A stretch of DNA of 64,000 nucleotides from Candidatus Caenarcanales bacterium (GTDB lineage: Bacteria > Cyanobacteriota > Vampirovibrionia > 2-02-FULL-35-15). The position numbers and the translations under genes were made by a program. The stretch lies in assembly GCA_020050435.1 (NCBI GenBank), contig JAGVKQ010000016.1, positions 1-64,000 on the forward strand, written 5' to 3'. Below are positions 1 through 8,502 of this stretch, piece by piece; within the stretch, counting starts at the first letter, position 1; the number at the start of each line of letters is the position of its first letter. The notes below the pieces were generated by a model that saw only the letters and a program-made list of their open reading frames with translations, did no database searches and had not been told where the DNA came from.

Positions 1-42
1 TCAGTTAAAAGATGTTGTCCAAAGCTTTTTTTTGTCTTCATT

Positions 43-312
43 TCAGTTTTCAAATATCAAAGTATCTAGCTCACCCTTAGCATCTAAAGCATGACTATCA
101 TCACAACCACCTATATGCTTATCGTTTATAAATAGCTGAGGTACGCTCTTTTTACCACCGGTTCTTATAGCCATCTTATCTCTGGCTTCTTCATCACCAT
201 CAAGCTTGTAGCGAGTATATTGAACACCTTTTGAATCAAGCAATCCAATTAATTTTTTGCAATAAGGGCAAGTATCCCAAGTATAAATTTCTACTTTTGA
301 TTTCTGTTTCAT
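43..312 (-). CDS. grxC: Glutaredoxin (GrxC-type, dithiol)
   Basis: This small thiol-disulfide oxidoreductase would use glutathione to reduce protein disulfides in the cytosol. The 89-residue length is normal for the family. The dithiol active site CPYC is at residues 15-18, the cis-proline loop SVPQ at 56-59, and a GG-C-DD glutathione-contact segment follows near residue 68. It lies downstream of rpmE on the same strand, separated by an imperfect inverted repeat. A glutathione synthetase gene (gshB) elsewhere in the window fits a glutathione-using cell. The family is clear; the exact subtype is inferred from the CPYC motif. Confidence 0.93.
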   Translation of the reverse strand: MKQKSKVEIYTWDTCPYCKKLIGLLDSKGVQYTRYKLDGDEEARDKMAIRTGGKKSVPQLFINDKHIGGCDDSHALDAKGELDTLIFEN

Positions 313-336
313 AATCTAGCTTTCAACTATGAGCTC

Positions 337-395
337 TCAGCAGAACAATTCAGCATTTAGCTTTTTCTACTGATTAGCTGAACGCTGACTGCTGA
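337..395. repeat. Imperfect inverted repeat rich in AGCTGA/TCAGC
   Basis: The stretch holds TCAGCAG...TCAGC...TAGCT (337-362) facing AGCTGAACGCTGACTGCTGA (376-395), with a short T-rich loop. It sits between rpmE and the glutaredoxin gene and abuts the rpmE stop codon. It could form a hairpin in the transcript, but there is no clean U-tract, so I call it a repeat rather than a terminator. Confidence 0.5.
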
Positions 396-602
396 TTAGC
401 TTGTTTTCTTACCGTAACGTTTTTGGAATCTATCAATTCTACCTTCAGCATCAATAATTTTTTGAGTGCCTGTATAGAATGGGTGACATGCGCCACAAAT
501 TTCAACCTTGATAGCTTTTATTGTAGATCCAATTTCAACTTCATTTCCACAAATACATGTGGCTATAATTTTTTGATATTCTGGATGAATGCCTTGTTTC
601 AT
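396..602 (-). CDS. rpmE: 50S ribosomal protein L31
   Basis: This is a large-subunit ribosomal protein of 68 residues, the normal size for bacterial L31. Four cysteines at residues 16, 18, 36 and 39 match the zinc-binding (C+) form of L31. The segment [13 protein letters not shown] is the family signature. The start follows a GAGAAAG purine-rich stretch. A palindrome (612-638) lies just upstream of the start, inside the expected 5' untranslated region. Confidence 0.96.
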   Translation of the reverse strand: MKQGIHPEYQKIIATCICGNEVEIGSTIKAIKVEICGACHPFYTGTQKIIDAEGRIDRFQKRYGKKTS

Positions 603-611
603 TTCTTTCTC

Positions 612-638
612 GTACAGACGTTGATTGCAACGTCTCTC
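612..638. repeat. Palindromic repeat, AGACGTTG...CAACGTCT type
   Basis: Arms AGACGTTG (616-623) and CAACGTCT (628-635) enclose a 4-base loop. The core is the same as that of the longer palindrome inside uvrC (13027-13054). It lies about 15-35 bases upstream of the rpmE start codon on the minus strand. Confidence 0.65.
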
Positions 639-742
639 CTTACTTATTTTTTAATACTCTACCTATTAATTTAACTTCAGACTGGGGTTTTATGATACCT
701 AAAAATATGAAATATTTCAATGCAACAATTTCGCAATACGAT

Positions 743-1849
743 TTACCCTACAGAGACTGGTTCATTTACCATTATGTCTATTTCTGTAAGTAATGCGTCT
801 AGCAGCTGATCTTCAGGTAATACTTTAAAAACTTCACCTTTTTTATAGATAACACCTTTACCATTACCACCAGCTATTCCTATATCAGCAGCCTTAGATT
901 CTCCAGGTCCATTCACAACACATCCCATAACAGCTACAGTAATTGGCTTTTTAAGATTTTTTAATTTTTCTTCAATTGTCTTAGCCATTTCTTCAAAACC
1001 ATTTAATTCCATTCTTCCACAGCTAGGACAACTAACAAGATTTAATCCTTCTTGTTTTAATCCAAGTGATTTTAATATACCTTTTGCTACTTCAATTTCA
1101 GTTACCGGATCACCTGTTAATGAAACACGGATGGTGTCTCCGATACCTTCAGCTAATAAAGCACCGATTCCTACACATGATTTAATCGTTCCACCTTTTG
1201 GAGTGCCTGCTTCAGTTACACCTAAGTGTAACGGATAGTCAATCTTATTTGCCATTAAACGATAAGCTTCAAGCATAACTGGAACATCAGATGCTTTAAG
1301 TGAAACTTTTATTAAATCAAAATCTAAATCTTCTAAAATTTTTATATGTTCAAGAGCACTAGCAACCATAGCTTCATGAACTCTGTCAGCTCCAAATTTT
1401 TCACCCCATTTAGCATCCAGCGATCCAGCATTTACACCAATTCTAATGGGAGTTTGTCTCTCCTTAGCAGCTTTTACAACATCTTTAACACGCTGGTGCT
1501 CACCAATATTTCCAGGATTTAATCTAAGTGCATCTACACCTTGATTGATAGCCTCCAATGCTAATCTCCAATCAAAATGAATGTCTGAAATTAAAGGAAT
1601 AGGAGATCTCTTTTTTATTTCACCAAGTTTACTTGCAGCTTCTTTATCTGGAACAGCTACACGAACGATTTCACAGCCAGCTTCATAAAGTTCATTTATC
1701 TGTTTTAGCGTAGCTTCTGCATCTCTTGTATCTGAAGTAGTCATAGACTGAATTACAACAGGTGCATCACCACCAATAGTCACATTTCCTACAAAAAGTT
1801 TTTTTGATTTTCTTCTTTTATATATGGGATTTGAAATAAGAAATGTCAT
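743..1849 (-). CDS. ispG: 4-hydroxy-3-methylbut-2-en-1-yl diphosphate synthase
   Basis: IspG (GcpE) converts MEcPP to HMBPP in the non-mevalonate (MEP) isoprenoid pathway, using a 4Fe-4S cluster. The protein has 368 residues, the usual size of the short bacterial form. A TIM-barrel N-terminal half is followed by the cluster-binding half, with CPSC at residues 274-277 and GCVVNGPGE around residue 309 supplying the three cysteine ligands (274, 277, 310). It stands alone between rpmE and the TPR gene. Its presence says the organism makes isoprenoids by the MEP route. Confidence 0.97.
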   Translation of the reverse strand: MTFLISNPIYKRRKSKKLFVGNVTIGGDAPVVIQSMTTSDTRDAEATLKQINELYEAGCEIVRVAVPDKEAASKLGEIKKRSPIPLISDIHFDWRLALEAINQGVDALRLNPGNIGEHQRVKDVVKAAKERQTPIRIGVNAGSLDAKWGEKFGADRVHEAMVASALEHIKILEDLDFDLIKVSLKASDVPVMLEAYRLMANKIDYPLHLGVTEAGTPKGGTIKSCVGIGALLAEGIGDTIRVSLTGDPVTEIEVAKGILKSLGLKQEGLNLVSCPSCGRMELNGFEEMAKTIEEKLKNLKKPITVAVMGCVVNGPGESKAADIGIAGGNGKGVIYKKGEVFKVLPEDQLLDALLTEIDIMVNEPVSVG

Positions 1850-1890
1850 GAATATGATTATAACGTAACGGTTGTTGTTTACGTTCGTTG

Positions 1891-1911
1891 AGACGCCCCG
1901 GTGGGGCGTCT
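1891..1911. repeat. GC-rich perfect palindrome AGACGCCCC-GGT-GGGGCGTCT
   Basis: A 9-base-pair perfect stem (1891-1899 with 1903-1911) has a 3-base loop. It is far more GC-rich than its surroundings. It lies between the start of ispG and the stop of the TPR gene on the same strand. A few T residues follow on the plus strand, but the genes read the other way, so a terminator role is unlikely. Confidence 0.75.
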
Positions 1912-1925
1912 TTACACTGCAATAT

Positions 1926-3737
1926 CTATGGTTTTAATGTCTTGAGATAAGTTATACGTTCTTTTGCATCATTGACATAAGTACCACTGGGAGCATTTTG
2001 AATGTATTTTTGAAAGTTTTCTATTGCAGAATTCTTAACTTTCTTTTCTTCATAAATTCCAGCAAGAAAGAAGAAAGCATCGGCTTGTCCTTTTGGATCT
2101 AATTGAGAAGCTTTCAAGTAAGAAGAAATTGCCTGATCATTTTGATTATTTCCCTGATAAGCAGTAGCTAAATTAAAATGAGTTTGTGCATCATCAGGAC
2201 TGTACTCAAGAGCTTTACTATAGTCAGCTATTGCACCAGGTAAATCATTAGATGTTTGCTTATTGATTGCACTTTGAATTAGCGGAGTTGCTAACTGTAC
2301 TTTTAAAATCTTTAATGCATTTTGATAGGTTTGATTACCTTTATCCAGGTCAATAGCTTTTTGGTACTGAGTTTGAGCATTAGTTAAATCGCCTGAAGCC
2401 TGAAATGCAGTACCAAGATTGTATATAAGCGAATGATCATTTGGATTAAAAGAAAGAGCGGCTTGATAAGCAGTAATTGACTCTTGAAAGTTTCCAGAGT
2501 TTTGTAATTCAAGAGCTCTAGATGAAAGTTCTTGTAATTTTTTTGCACTTTGTTGTTTAGAAAGTGAATCTAAAGCACTTTTTGCTTTATCATTTTTTGG
2601 ATCCATTTCAAGAGCTTTCATATAAGCTTTTTCAGCATGGTCAAAATCATTTTTTGCCTGAAATGCAGTTCCAATATTATAGTGAAGACTTGCATTATTC
2701 GGAGTCAATTCAATAGCTTTCACATAGTTTTGGATAGCCTCATCAAATTTTCCTTGTGATTGAAGTTTAAGTGCACCTTCTACAAACTGATTCCCACGAG
2801 CTTTTTGTTTATCTTGTGCAAGAGAATTTAAACCTTTTTGAGCAATGCTATTTTCAGGATCAAGCTTTAAAGCCTGATTGTATTCTTCTTCTGCATTAGG
2901 AAAATCACCTTTCAATTGAAGAGCTGAAGCTAAACCAATATGGTTTTCAGCTACAAGTGGGGCAAGCCTTACAGCTTCATTCCAACCTCTTAAATTTGCT
3001 GCGAGTGCATCCTGAGAAAGAGGTTCTAATTGAATTGCTCTTTTATACTGTTCTATAGCACTGATTACATCTTTCATCCCAAGGAAACCATCTCCAACCT
3101 TAATATAAGCCTTTGCTGTTTCTTTAATAGATAAAGCTTTTTTATATGAGTCAATGGCTTTATTTATATCATTTGTACTTTGACCATCTCTAAGAAAAAG
3201 GATGTAGTAAACGTCACCAATTCCAATATATATATTTTGGTCTGGTGTTTTTGATAAAGATAAGGCTTTTTCATATTCAACAAGAGCCAGTTCAAAATTA
3301 GCATCTGATCTAAGTTTTTCAGCAAGCTGCATTCTAACTTGAGGATTAGAAGCTTTTATTCCTCTTTGAACTAAAAGCGAATCAAGATTTTCGTCTCCCA
3401 TTTTATTTCCTTTATCGAAATAAATAGCTAGTCTAAATTCTTTTAGAGCCTTTTCATAGTCTGTTCTTTCCGTTAAATATTTCCCATAATTATTATGAGC
3501 AATGCTTAGATTTTCTTTCACGAGAACATTTGCTGGCTCTAAAGCATAGGCTTCTTGAAAAAATTTTATTGCAGTTTGAAAATCATTGTTTTTGTGCGCG
3601 TCTATTCCTTGGCGGATTAATCTAATAACAGTTGGGTCTGAAGTATATCCTTCATTTTGCGCAATAGAAAATTCTGGACTTAAAAATAAGAGTCCGATTA
3701 AAATTGAAGAAAGAAAAATTTTATATTTATTATTCAT
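1926..3737 (-). CDS. Secreted/periplasmic TPR-repeat protein
   Basis: This is a 603-residue protein with an N-terminal signal peptide (basic MNNKYK, a hydrophobic core, and a likely cleavage site near residue 26). The rest is tetratricopeptide repeats, recognisable as recurring A-x-Y-x-KAL-x-DP-N units from about residue 35 to the end. TPR arrays act as protein-binding scaffolds, so no enzymatic role can be assigned. The start is supported by AGAGGAAGT three bases before the ATG. It is divergent from the ATPase genes. The number of repeats and the partner are unknown. Confidence 0.85.
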   Translation of the reverse strand: MNNKYKIFLSSILIGLLFLSPEFSIAQNEGYTSDPTVIRLIRQGIDAHKNNDFQTAIKFFQEAYALEPANVLVKENLSIAHNNYGKYLTERTDYEKALKEFRLAIYFDKGNKMGDENLDSLLVQRGIKASNPQVRMQLAEKLRSDANFELALVEYEKALSLSKTPDQNIYIGIGDVYYILFLRDGQSTNDINKAIDSYKKALSIKETAKAYIKVGDGFLGMKDVISAIEQYKRAIQLEPLSQDALAANLRGWNEAVRLAPLVAENHIGLASALQLKGDFPNAEEEYNQALKLDPENSIAQKGLNSLAQDKQKARGNQFVEGALKLQSQGKFDEAIQNYVKAIELTPNNASLHYNIGTAFQAKNDFDHAEKAYMKALEMDPKNDKAKSALDSLSKQQSAKKLQELSSRALELQNSGNFQESITAYQAALSFNPNDHSLIYNLGTAFQASGDLTNAQTQYQKAIDLDKGNQTYQNALKILKVQLATPLIQSAINKQTSNDLPGAIADYSKALEYSPDDAQTHFNLATAYQGNNQNDQAISSYLKASQLDPKGQADAFFFLAGIYEEKKVKNSAIENFQKYIQNAPSGTYVNDAKERITYLKTLKP

Positions 3738-3794
3738 GTGACTTCCTCTATTTTAGAAGATAAAATACACAAGTTAGGGTCTCGTAAAGCTTAT

Positions 3795-3835
3795 CTTTAG
3801 GAGAGAACCTAAAGAAACTATCGTAAAGACGCCAT
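3795..3835. repeat. Intergenic hairpin plus a 17-base repeat shared with 10935-10951
   Basis: CTTTAGG (3795-3801) pairs with CCTAAAG (3808-3814). Next to it TATCGTAAAGACGCCAT (3819-3835) recurs exactly, in inverse orientation, at 10935-10951 between queG and rimO. The segment lies in the divergent spacer between the TPR gene and the ATPase genes. Confidence 0.65.
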
Positions 3836-3866
3836 CGTATAGACTCTTATATCTTAAAATAACACT

Positions 3867-4073
3867 ATGGGTATGTTATATGATTTAATTTTTGGAGTAT
3901 TTGTTCTAACATTTTTGGCTACTTATTTTGGGAACTTTTTAGATAAGAGACTCCATACCTCACCATGGTTTGCCATTTCATTAGGACTATTAGCAATTAT
4001 TTTTGGATTAGCTCGGTTAGTTATAAAAGCTAATGACTTAGATAAAAAAGAAAAGAAGAAAATTGACAAATAA
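3867..4073 (+). CDS. atpZ: AtpZ-like ATP synthase accessory membrane protein (ATPase gene 1)
   Basis: The 68-residue protein has two hydrophobic helices, about residues 5-22 and 33-52, and a lysine-rich C-terminus. Size, topology and position directly before an atpI-like gene and atpB match the AtpZ/'gene 1' family that heads many F-type ATPase operons. Family members are described as assembly or ion-handling helpers of the F0 sector. The next gene overlaps its end by 11 bases. Identification rests mostly on context and topology. Confidence 0.7.
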   Translation: MGMLYDLIFGVFVLTFLATYFGNFLDKRLHTSPWFAISLGLLAIIFGLARLVIKANDLDKKEKKKIDK

Positions 4074-4419
4074 ATTTCCTAAAACAATAAACAAAATTGC
4101 CTACCTACAGCTAGGTGTATGCTTTTTATTTTCAATACCATTTTTTTTTACTGGAGATAAAGATACGGTAAGTGGATTGGTACTAGCTGGATTTACATCT
4201 TTTTTATATACACAACTAATTAGACTAGGCAGCTTCAATACTGTATTTGCTTTATTAGGATATCCAATAAGACTGATTGCTTGTGGCATTCCATGTGCAA
4301 TACTGGTTCACAAATTTCACTCTAATCTGCTAGCATTATTTACTGGTTTTACAATAAGTCAGATAGTGTTTTTTTATTTTATTTATAGGTATTCAAAGGA
4401 AACAGAGCAGGAGCAATAG
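4063..4419 (+). CDS. atpI: AtpI-like ATP synthase accessory membrane protein
   Basis: The 118-residue protein has about four hydrophobic segments and lies between atpZ and atpB. AtpI-family proteins assist assembly of the F0 c-ring. The likely start is a TTG overlapping the end of atpZ by 11 bases, which suggests translational coupling. The stop codon directly abuts the atpB ATG. Similarity of the sequence itself is low, as is usual for this family, so the call depends on operon position. Confidence 0.7.
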   Translation: MTNKFPKTINKIAYLQLGVCFLFSIPFFFTGDKDTVSGLVLAGFTSFLYTQLIRLGSFNTVFALLGYPIRLIACGIPCAILVHKFHSNLLALFTGFTISQIVFFYFIYRYSKETEQEQ

Positions 4420-5142
4420 ATGTCACTAGGAGTACACTTAACCGGACAAATATTAAATCAAAAAGTTCATTTGGACACCTTATGTTTTTCATGGGGAATC
4501 ATGGCTTTTTTACTACTTTCAACATTTTTAATGACAAGAAGCTTGAAAATAGAAGGTGGCGGGACGAAACAAACCCTTCTAGAAACAGTGTGGGGATTAA
4601 TAGATGGGCTAACATCAGCACAAATACCTGCTGCAAAAAGTAAGAGTTACATTCCTCTAATCGGTGGAATGTTCTTGTTTATTCTTTTTGCCTATTGGAT
4701 GGGATTAATGCCATGGAAAGCAGGAGAAGCTCTTAGCTTTTGGCCAATGTTAGATGATGGTCATGCATGGGAAGGTTCTTCCCCGGCAGCAGATATTAAT
4801 GTAACTGCAGGCATGTCGGTAATAGCTGTTTTAACTTACATAGCTGCTGGTATTAAAGCTGGTGGGATGCATTATATTTCAATGTACTTTAAGCCTCTTG
4901 GTTTTGTAGAGTGGTTAGATCTTTTCGTAAGACCGCTTACTCTTTCTCTCCGACTTTTTGCAAATACATTAGCAGGAGAGATTTTAGTAGCATCGATTCT
5001 TGGTCTTGTAGCTATTTTCATTCCTGCACTTGCTCTAGCTTTTGAACTTTTTATCGGTGTCATCCAAGCTTTAGTATTTTCACTATTAACTACTGTTTAC
5101 ATCGGTACAGCATATGCTCATGGAGAGCACGAGGCACATTAG
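4420..5142 (+). CDS. atpB: F-type ATP synthase subunit a
   Basis: Subunit a forms the proton half-channels of F0 next to the c-ring. The 240-residue protein carries the hallmark segment SLRLFANTLAGE near residue 175, including the essential arginine, and five or six membrane helices. It starts at the base following the atpI stop. The usual next genes (atpE, F, H, A, G, D, C) do not follow: after the stop there is an AT-rich repeat and a gene on the opposite strand. The rest of the ATP synthase must lie outside this window. Confidence 0.96.
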   Translation: MSLGVHLTGQILNQKVHLDTLCFSWGIMAFLLLSTFLMTRSLKIEGGGTKQTLLETVWGLIDGLTSAQIPAAKSKSYIPLIGGMFLFILFAYWMGLMPWKAGEALSFWPMLDDGHAWEGSSPAADINVTAGMSVIAVLTYIAAGIKAGGMHYISMYFKPLGFVEWLDLFVRPLTLSLRLFANTLAGEILVASILGLVAIFIPALALAFELFIGVIQALVFSLLTTVYIGTAYAHGEHEAH

Positions 5143-5145
5143 GAA

Positions 5146-5215
5146 ATTGATAATTGACAATGGATAATTGATAATAAAGAACTTCCACAAATTGTCAATT
5201 TTCAATTCTCAATTT
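5146..5215. repeat. AATTGACAAT-type inverted repeat
   Basis: AATTGATAATTGACAAT on the left (from 5146) faces AATTGTCAATTTTCAATT on the right (up to about 5215), forming an imperfect stem between the convergent atpB and OppD-like genes. It may act as a bidirectional transcript end, but it has no strong U-tract. It overlaps the last codons of the minus-strand gene. Confidence 0.5.
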
Positions 5216-6152
5216 GTTCTAAGAAGCATCTACTCAAGTGCTGACCATTATCTTTCACAGAATATAACTCTGGCTTTTCAGTTTTACATCTATCAAAAAC
5301 TTTAGGGCATCTTATATGAAATGAACAACCATTAGGAATAGAATTTATACTAGGTGGTTGTCCAGAAATTGGTATTAAAGATGACTTACTCTCATCTGGC
5401 AATGAATTTAAAAGTCCAATTGTATAAGGATGTTTTGGATTAGAGAAGATTTCTTTGGTGCTGGCACTTTCTACAATACGGCCAAGATACATTACATAGA
5501 CCCTGTCACATATTTCTGATACAACGGCTAAATCATGTGTAATTAAAAGAATAGCTTTTCCTTTTTCTCTTAAGTCTCTTAAGATTTCTAGGATTTGAAG
5601 CTGAATAGTTACATCTAAAGCTGTAGTAGGCTCATCAGCAATCAATATATCTGGCTCTGCTACAAGCCCCATAGCAATTAAAACTCTTTGCCTCATGCCT
5701 CCAGAGAACTGATGCGGATAATCATTTATCCTTTCTTCTGCATTTGGAATATTAACACTCTCTAAAACTTTTATTGAAGTTGATAAGGCTTCCTTTCTCT
5801 TCATATCCTTATGAACTTCTAAGATTTCTGATATCTGCTCCCCAACAGTGAAAACAGGATTTAAAGCAGACATTGGATCTTGAGGTATTAGAGAGATTTT
5901 ATTTCCTCTAATTTTTCTTCTTGAATCTCTATCCATCTTTAAAAGATCTTCGCCATTATAAATAATTTCACCAGACAGATTACTTCCAGGGGGATTAATT
6001 CCTAATATTGAAAAAGCAGTTAAAGATTTTCCACATCCAGACTCGCCAACAAGCCCCACGATTTCACCAGCCGACAAATTAAAATTTATCTTGTCAACAG
6101 CTATTTTGTCTTCAAAAGAAATTGCTAAATCTCTTACTTCTAATATTTTCAT
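5202..6152 (-). CDS. ABC transporter ATP-binding protein, OppD/DppD family
   Basis: This is the ATPase subunit of a peptide/nickel-type importer. The 316-residue protein has Walker A GESGCGKS near residue 36, signature FSGGMRQR near 148, Walker B LIADEPTTALD, and the C-terminal oligopeptide-transporter extension with conserved cysteines (CSFHIRCP...C...CF) that often binds an iron-sulfur cluster in this family. No permease, binding protein or OppF partner is nearby, so the cognate transporter is encoded elsewhere. Confidence 0.9.
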   Translation of the reverse strand: MKILEVRDLAISFEDKIAVDKINFNLSAGEIVGLVGESGCGKSLTAFSILGINPPGSNLSGEIIYNGEDLLKMDRDSRRKIRGNKISLIPQDPMSALNPVFTVGEQISEILEVHKDMKRKEALSTSIKVLESVNIPNAEERINDYPHQFSGGMRQRVLIAMGLVAEPDILIADEPTTALDVTIQLQILEILRDLREKGKAILLITHDLAVVSEICDRVYVMYLGRIVESASTKEIFSNPKHPYTIGLLNSLPDESKSSLIPISGQPPSINSIPNGCSFHIRCPKVFDRCKTEKPELYSVKDNGQHLSRCFLEQIEN

Positions 6153-6342
6153 TGATCTTATACCTACTAGGAAACAATTACAATTTTAGGTTAAATGAAG
6201 TTAATATCATTGTTTTGATATTGATTTTGACATATTCTAAATAGTTTCAAACAACTATTTAGGCACTATATAGGCTATTACTCGTCGACATTTATAGCTG
6301 TGGTAACATTTAGATGATTAAACATATATTTTAAGGAAGAGA

Positions 6343-7158
6343 ATGACTAATAACCAGCATACAAGCATAAACGATTTAGACATTGACACAAATGATGTCC
6401 ACGTATTACTCACTGAATATAATAAGAAAAAGAATAAAGCTGTTAGAGATCAAATTGTTAAGATCTCAATTAATCTTGTTAAAAGAATTGCATATGGATT
6501 AGCCAGAAGAAGTACTGACCCTGTAGAAGATCTTGTTCAAGTAGGAAGTATTGGTCTTGTTAAAGCCATTGAACAATTTGATCCAAATGCTGGAGCAAAA
6601 TTTCATACTTATGCCACTCACTTAATTACAGGTGAAATAAGACATTACTTAAGAGATAAGACATCTATGATTAGAGCTCCAAGAGAGCTTCAGGAACTGA
6701 GTTTTAGAATTTCCAGATTGGTACAAGACTTAATTCATGAATTAGGCAGAGAGCCTACTGATGCAGAAGTCGCTGATGTTTTACAACTACCTTCTGATAA
6801 AGTATCAGAAGCTTATGAAGTAGACAGAAGAAGAACACTTATCTCCTTAGATCAAACTTTGACTTTTGATGGAAACAATGAGCAAATGCTCATCGACACG
6901 CTAGAAGATTCTTCTCACCAAATTAAATTCAAATCTGATGAAGACAACATAATGCTAAATGCAGCTATTAAACAACTAAAAGAAAGCTTAAGACAAGTTG
7001 TAGAAATGACTTATTACCAAGATTTAAGTCAAACTGAAGTAGCAAGAAGATTAGGAATCTCACAAATGCAAGTCTCAAGAAGATTAAGAACAGCAACAGC
7101 AGAACTTCAAAGAATACTTCTTGGAAATAAAATGAGCATTAATAAAAACAACAAATAG
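6343..7158 (+). CDS. RNA polymerase sigma factor, SigF/SigB type (group 3)
   Basis: This is an alternative sigma factor of 271 residues with regions 2 (EDLVQVGSIGLVKAIEQFD, then FHTYATHLITGEIRHYLRD), 3 (LGREPTDAEVADVL) and 4 (DLSQTEVARRLGISQMQVS helix-turn-helix). Region 1 is lacking, which separates it from the primary sigma factor. The region 4 sequence resembles cyanobacterial SigF and Bacillus SigB/SigF. AAGGAAGAG precedes the ATG. No anti-sigma or anti-anti-sigma gene is adjacent, so its regulation is not visible here. galE follows after 9 bases. Confidence 0.92.
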   Translation: MTNNQHTSINDLDIDTNDVHVLLTEYNKKKNKAVRDQIVKISINLVKRIAYGLARRSTDPVEDLVQVGSIGLVKAIEQFDPNAGAKFHTYATHLITGEIRHYLRDKTSMIRAPRELQELSFRISRLVQDLIHELGREPTDAEVADVLQLPSDKVSEAYEVDRRRTLISLDQTLTFDGNNEQMLIDTLEDSSHQIKFKSDEDNIMLNAAIKQLKESLRQVVEMTYYQDLSQTEVARRLGISQMQVSRRLRTATAELQRILLGNKMSINKNNK

Positions 7159-7167
7159 AGAGATATC

Positions 7168-8142
7168 TTGAAAGGCAAAATCTTAGTTACTGGTGCAGCT
7201 GGTTATATAGGAGCAATAGCTACTGAATTACTTATAAGCAAGGGCTTTGAAGCAGTAGCTTTAGATGATTTATCCACTGGTCACAAAGAGTCTTTATTTG
7301 AAAACATCCCATTTTACGAAGGTAAAGTAGGAGACAAGTCCATTTTAGAAAAAATATTTTCTGAGCACAAGATTGATTGTGTCCTTCACATTGCTGCTGC
7401 TGCTTTAGTAGAAGAATCTACAAAAAATCCATCAAAATATTTTGATATAAACTTTTCCCAGCCAAATATAATGCTTGAGACAATGATGAGTTTTGGAGTT
7501 AATAAAATTGTTTTCTCCTCCACCTGTGCAGTATATGGGATACCTAATGATGACCAAATTCCAATAAAAGAATCAAATCCTAAAAAGCCTATAAATCCAT
7601 ACGGTGAATCAAAATTGGTTTTTGAAGAATTACTTAATTGGTATAAAACAAATAAAGGGTTAGATTTTATAGCTCTACGGTTTTTTAATGTTGCTGGTGC
7701 TTCAATGAATCGTGGAGAAAAACACAATCCTGAAACACATTTAATACCCCTAGTTTTGAAATCTATAAAGAACAAAGATTACAATTTTAAGATTTACGGA
7801 AATGACTACCCGACAAAAGACGGAACAACTATTAGAGACTACATACATGTATTAGACTTAAATCATGCACTTATAAATGCAATTGAAGCATTACTTGATC
7901 AAAAAAAACATGTTAATTTCTATAATCTTGGTTATGGTCAAGGATATTCTGTATTGGAAATTGTAAATGCAGTCAAAAAGGTTTTAGGCGTAGAAATACC
8001 TTACACCGTTACAAATAGGAGACCTGGAGACCCTGCAGTCTTAATTGCTGACTGTAGAAAAGTAAAAGAGGATTTAGGATGGACTCCGCAATACAATAAC
8101 ATCGAAGAAATAATTTTGTCAGCAAATAGATTCGCAAACTAA
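7168..8142 (+). CDS. galE: UDP-glucose 4-epimerase
   Basis: GalE interconverts UDP-glucose and UDP-galactose with bound NAD, feeding surface polysaccharide synthesis. The 324-residue SDR-fold protein begins at a TTG and runs straight into the NAD motif GAAGYIG (residues 9-15). The catalytic S/Y/K set appears as SSTCAVYG and NPYGESK. The C-terminal part has the family motif RRPGDPAVL. It lies 9 bases after the sigma gene and is probably co-transcribed. The exact sugar specificity is inferred from the family. Confidence 0.93.
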   Translation: MKGKILVTGAAGYIGAIATELLISKGFEAVALDDLSTGHKESLFENIPFYEGKVGDKSILEKIFSEHKIDCVLHIAAAALVEESTKNPSKYFDINFSQPNIMLETMMSFGVNKIVFSSTCAVYGIPNDDQIPIKESNPKKPINPYGESKLVFEELLNWYKTNKGLDFIALRFFNVAGASMNRGEKHNPETHLIPLVLKSIKNKDYNFKIYGNDYPTKDGTTIRDYIHVLDLNHALINAIEALLDQKKHVNFYNLGYGQGYSVLEIVNAVKKVLGVEIPYTVTNRRPGDPAVLIADCRKVKEDLGWTPQYNNIEEIILSANRFAN

Positions 8143-8233
8143 TTACTACTAATTAATTTAACAAAGAGTAAAGCAAATTAAACAATATAACAACTTAAAA
8201 CTAATACTTTATAAAGTACAAAAAGTTTCTTAT

Positions 8234-8262
8234 TTGACAGGATTTAGCTGTTAAAATAATTT
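8234..8262 (+). promoter_or_regulatory. Sigma-70-type promoter for the RHH gene
   Basis: A perfect -35 box TTGACA (8234-8239) and a -10-like TAATTT (8257-8262) are separated by 17 bases, 25 bases before the start codon of the ribbon-helix-helix gene. A ribosome site GAGGG lies between them and the ATG. Confidence 0.65.
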
Positions 8263-8287
8263 TGTTTTAATAAGAGGGAAAATTAAC

Positions 8288-8485
8288 ATGGCAAAAGTTT
8301 TAGTGAATTTTCAAGATGAGTTTTTACAAGAAATAGACAAGATTGCAGAACATGAACACAGAACAAGAAGCTCTCTTATTAGAGAAGCTCTTCGTAGATA
8401 TTTATCTCAATCACAGGCTAAGATAGAGCTTCAACAAAAAGAAAATACAAATACTACAAGTAGTGCAAATACAATAGCTATATAG
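8288..8485 (+). CDS. Ribbon-helix-helix (CopG/MetJ-type) DNA-binding protein
   Basis: The 65-residue protein has an N-terminal beta strand (AKVLVNFQDEF) followed by two helices, EIDKIAEHEHRTRSSLIREALRRYL in two parts, which is the classic ribbon-helix-helix fold. The rest is a polar, asparagine- and threonine-rich tail. Such proteins are dimeric repressors, often toxin-antitoxin antitoxins, but no toxin gene is adjacent. It has its own promoter and is convergent with another RHH-like gene across a shared terminator. Confidence 0.85.
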   Translation: MAKVLVNFQDEFLQEIDKIAEHEHRTRSSLIREALRRYLSQSQAKIELQQKENTNTTSSANTIAI

Positions 8486-8502
8486 ATCCCGATAAAATCT
8501 GC

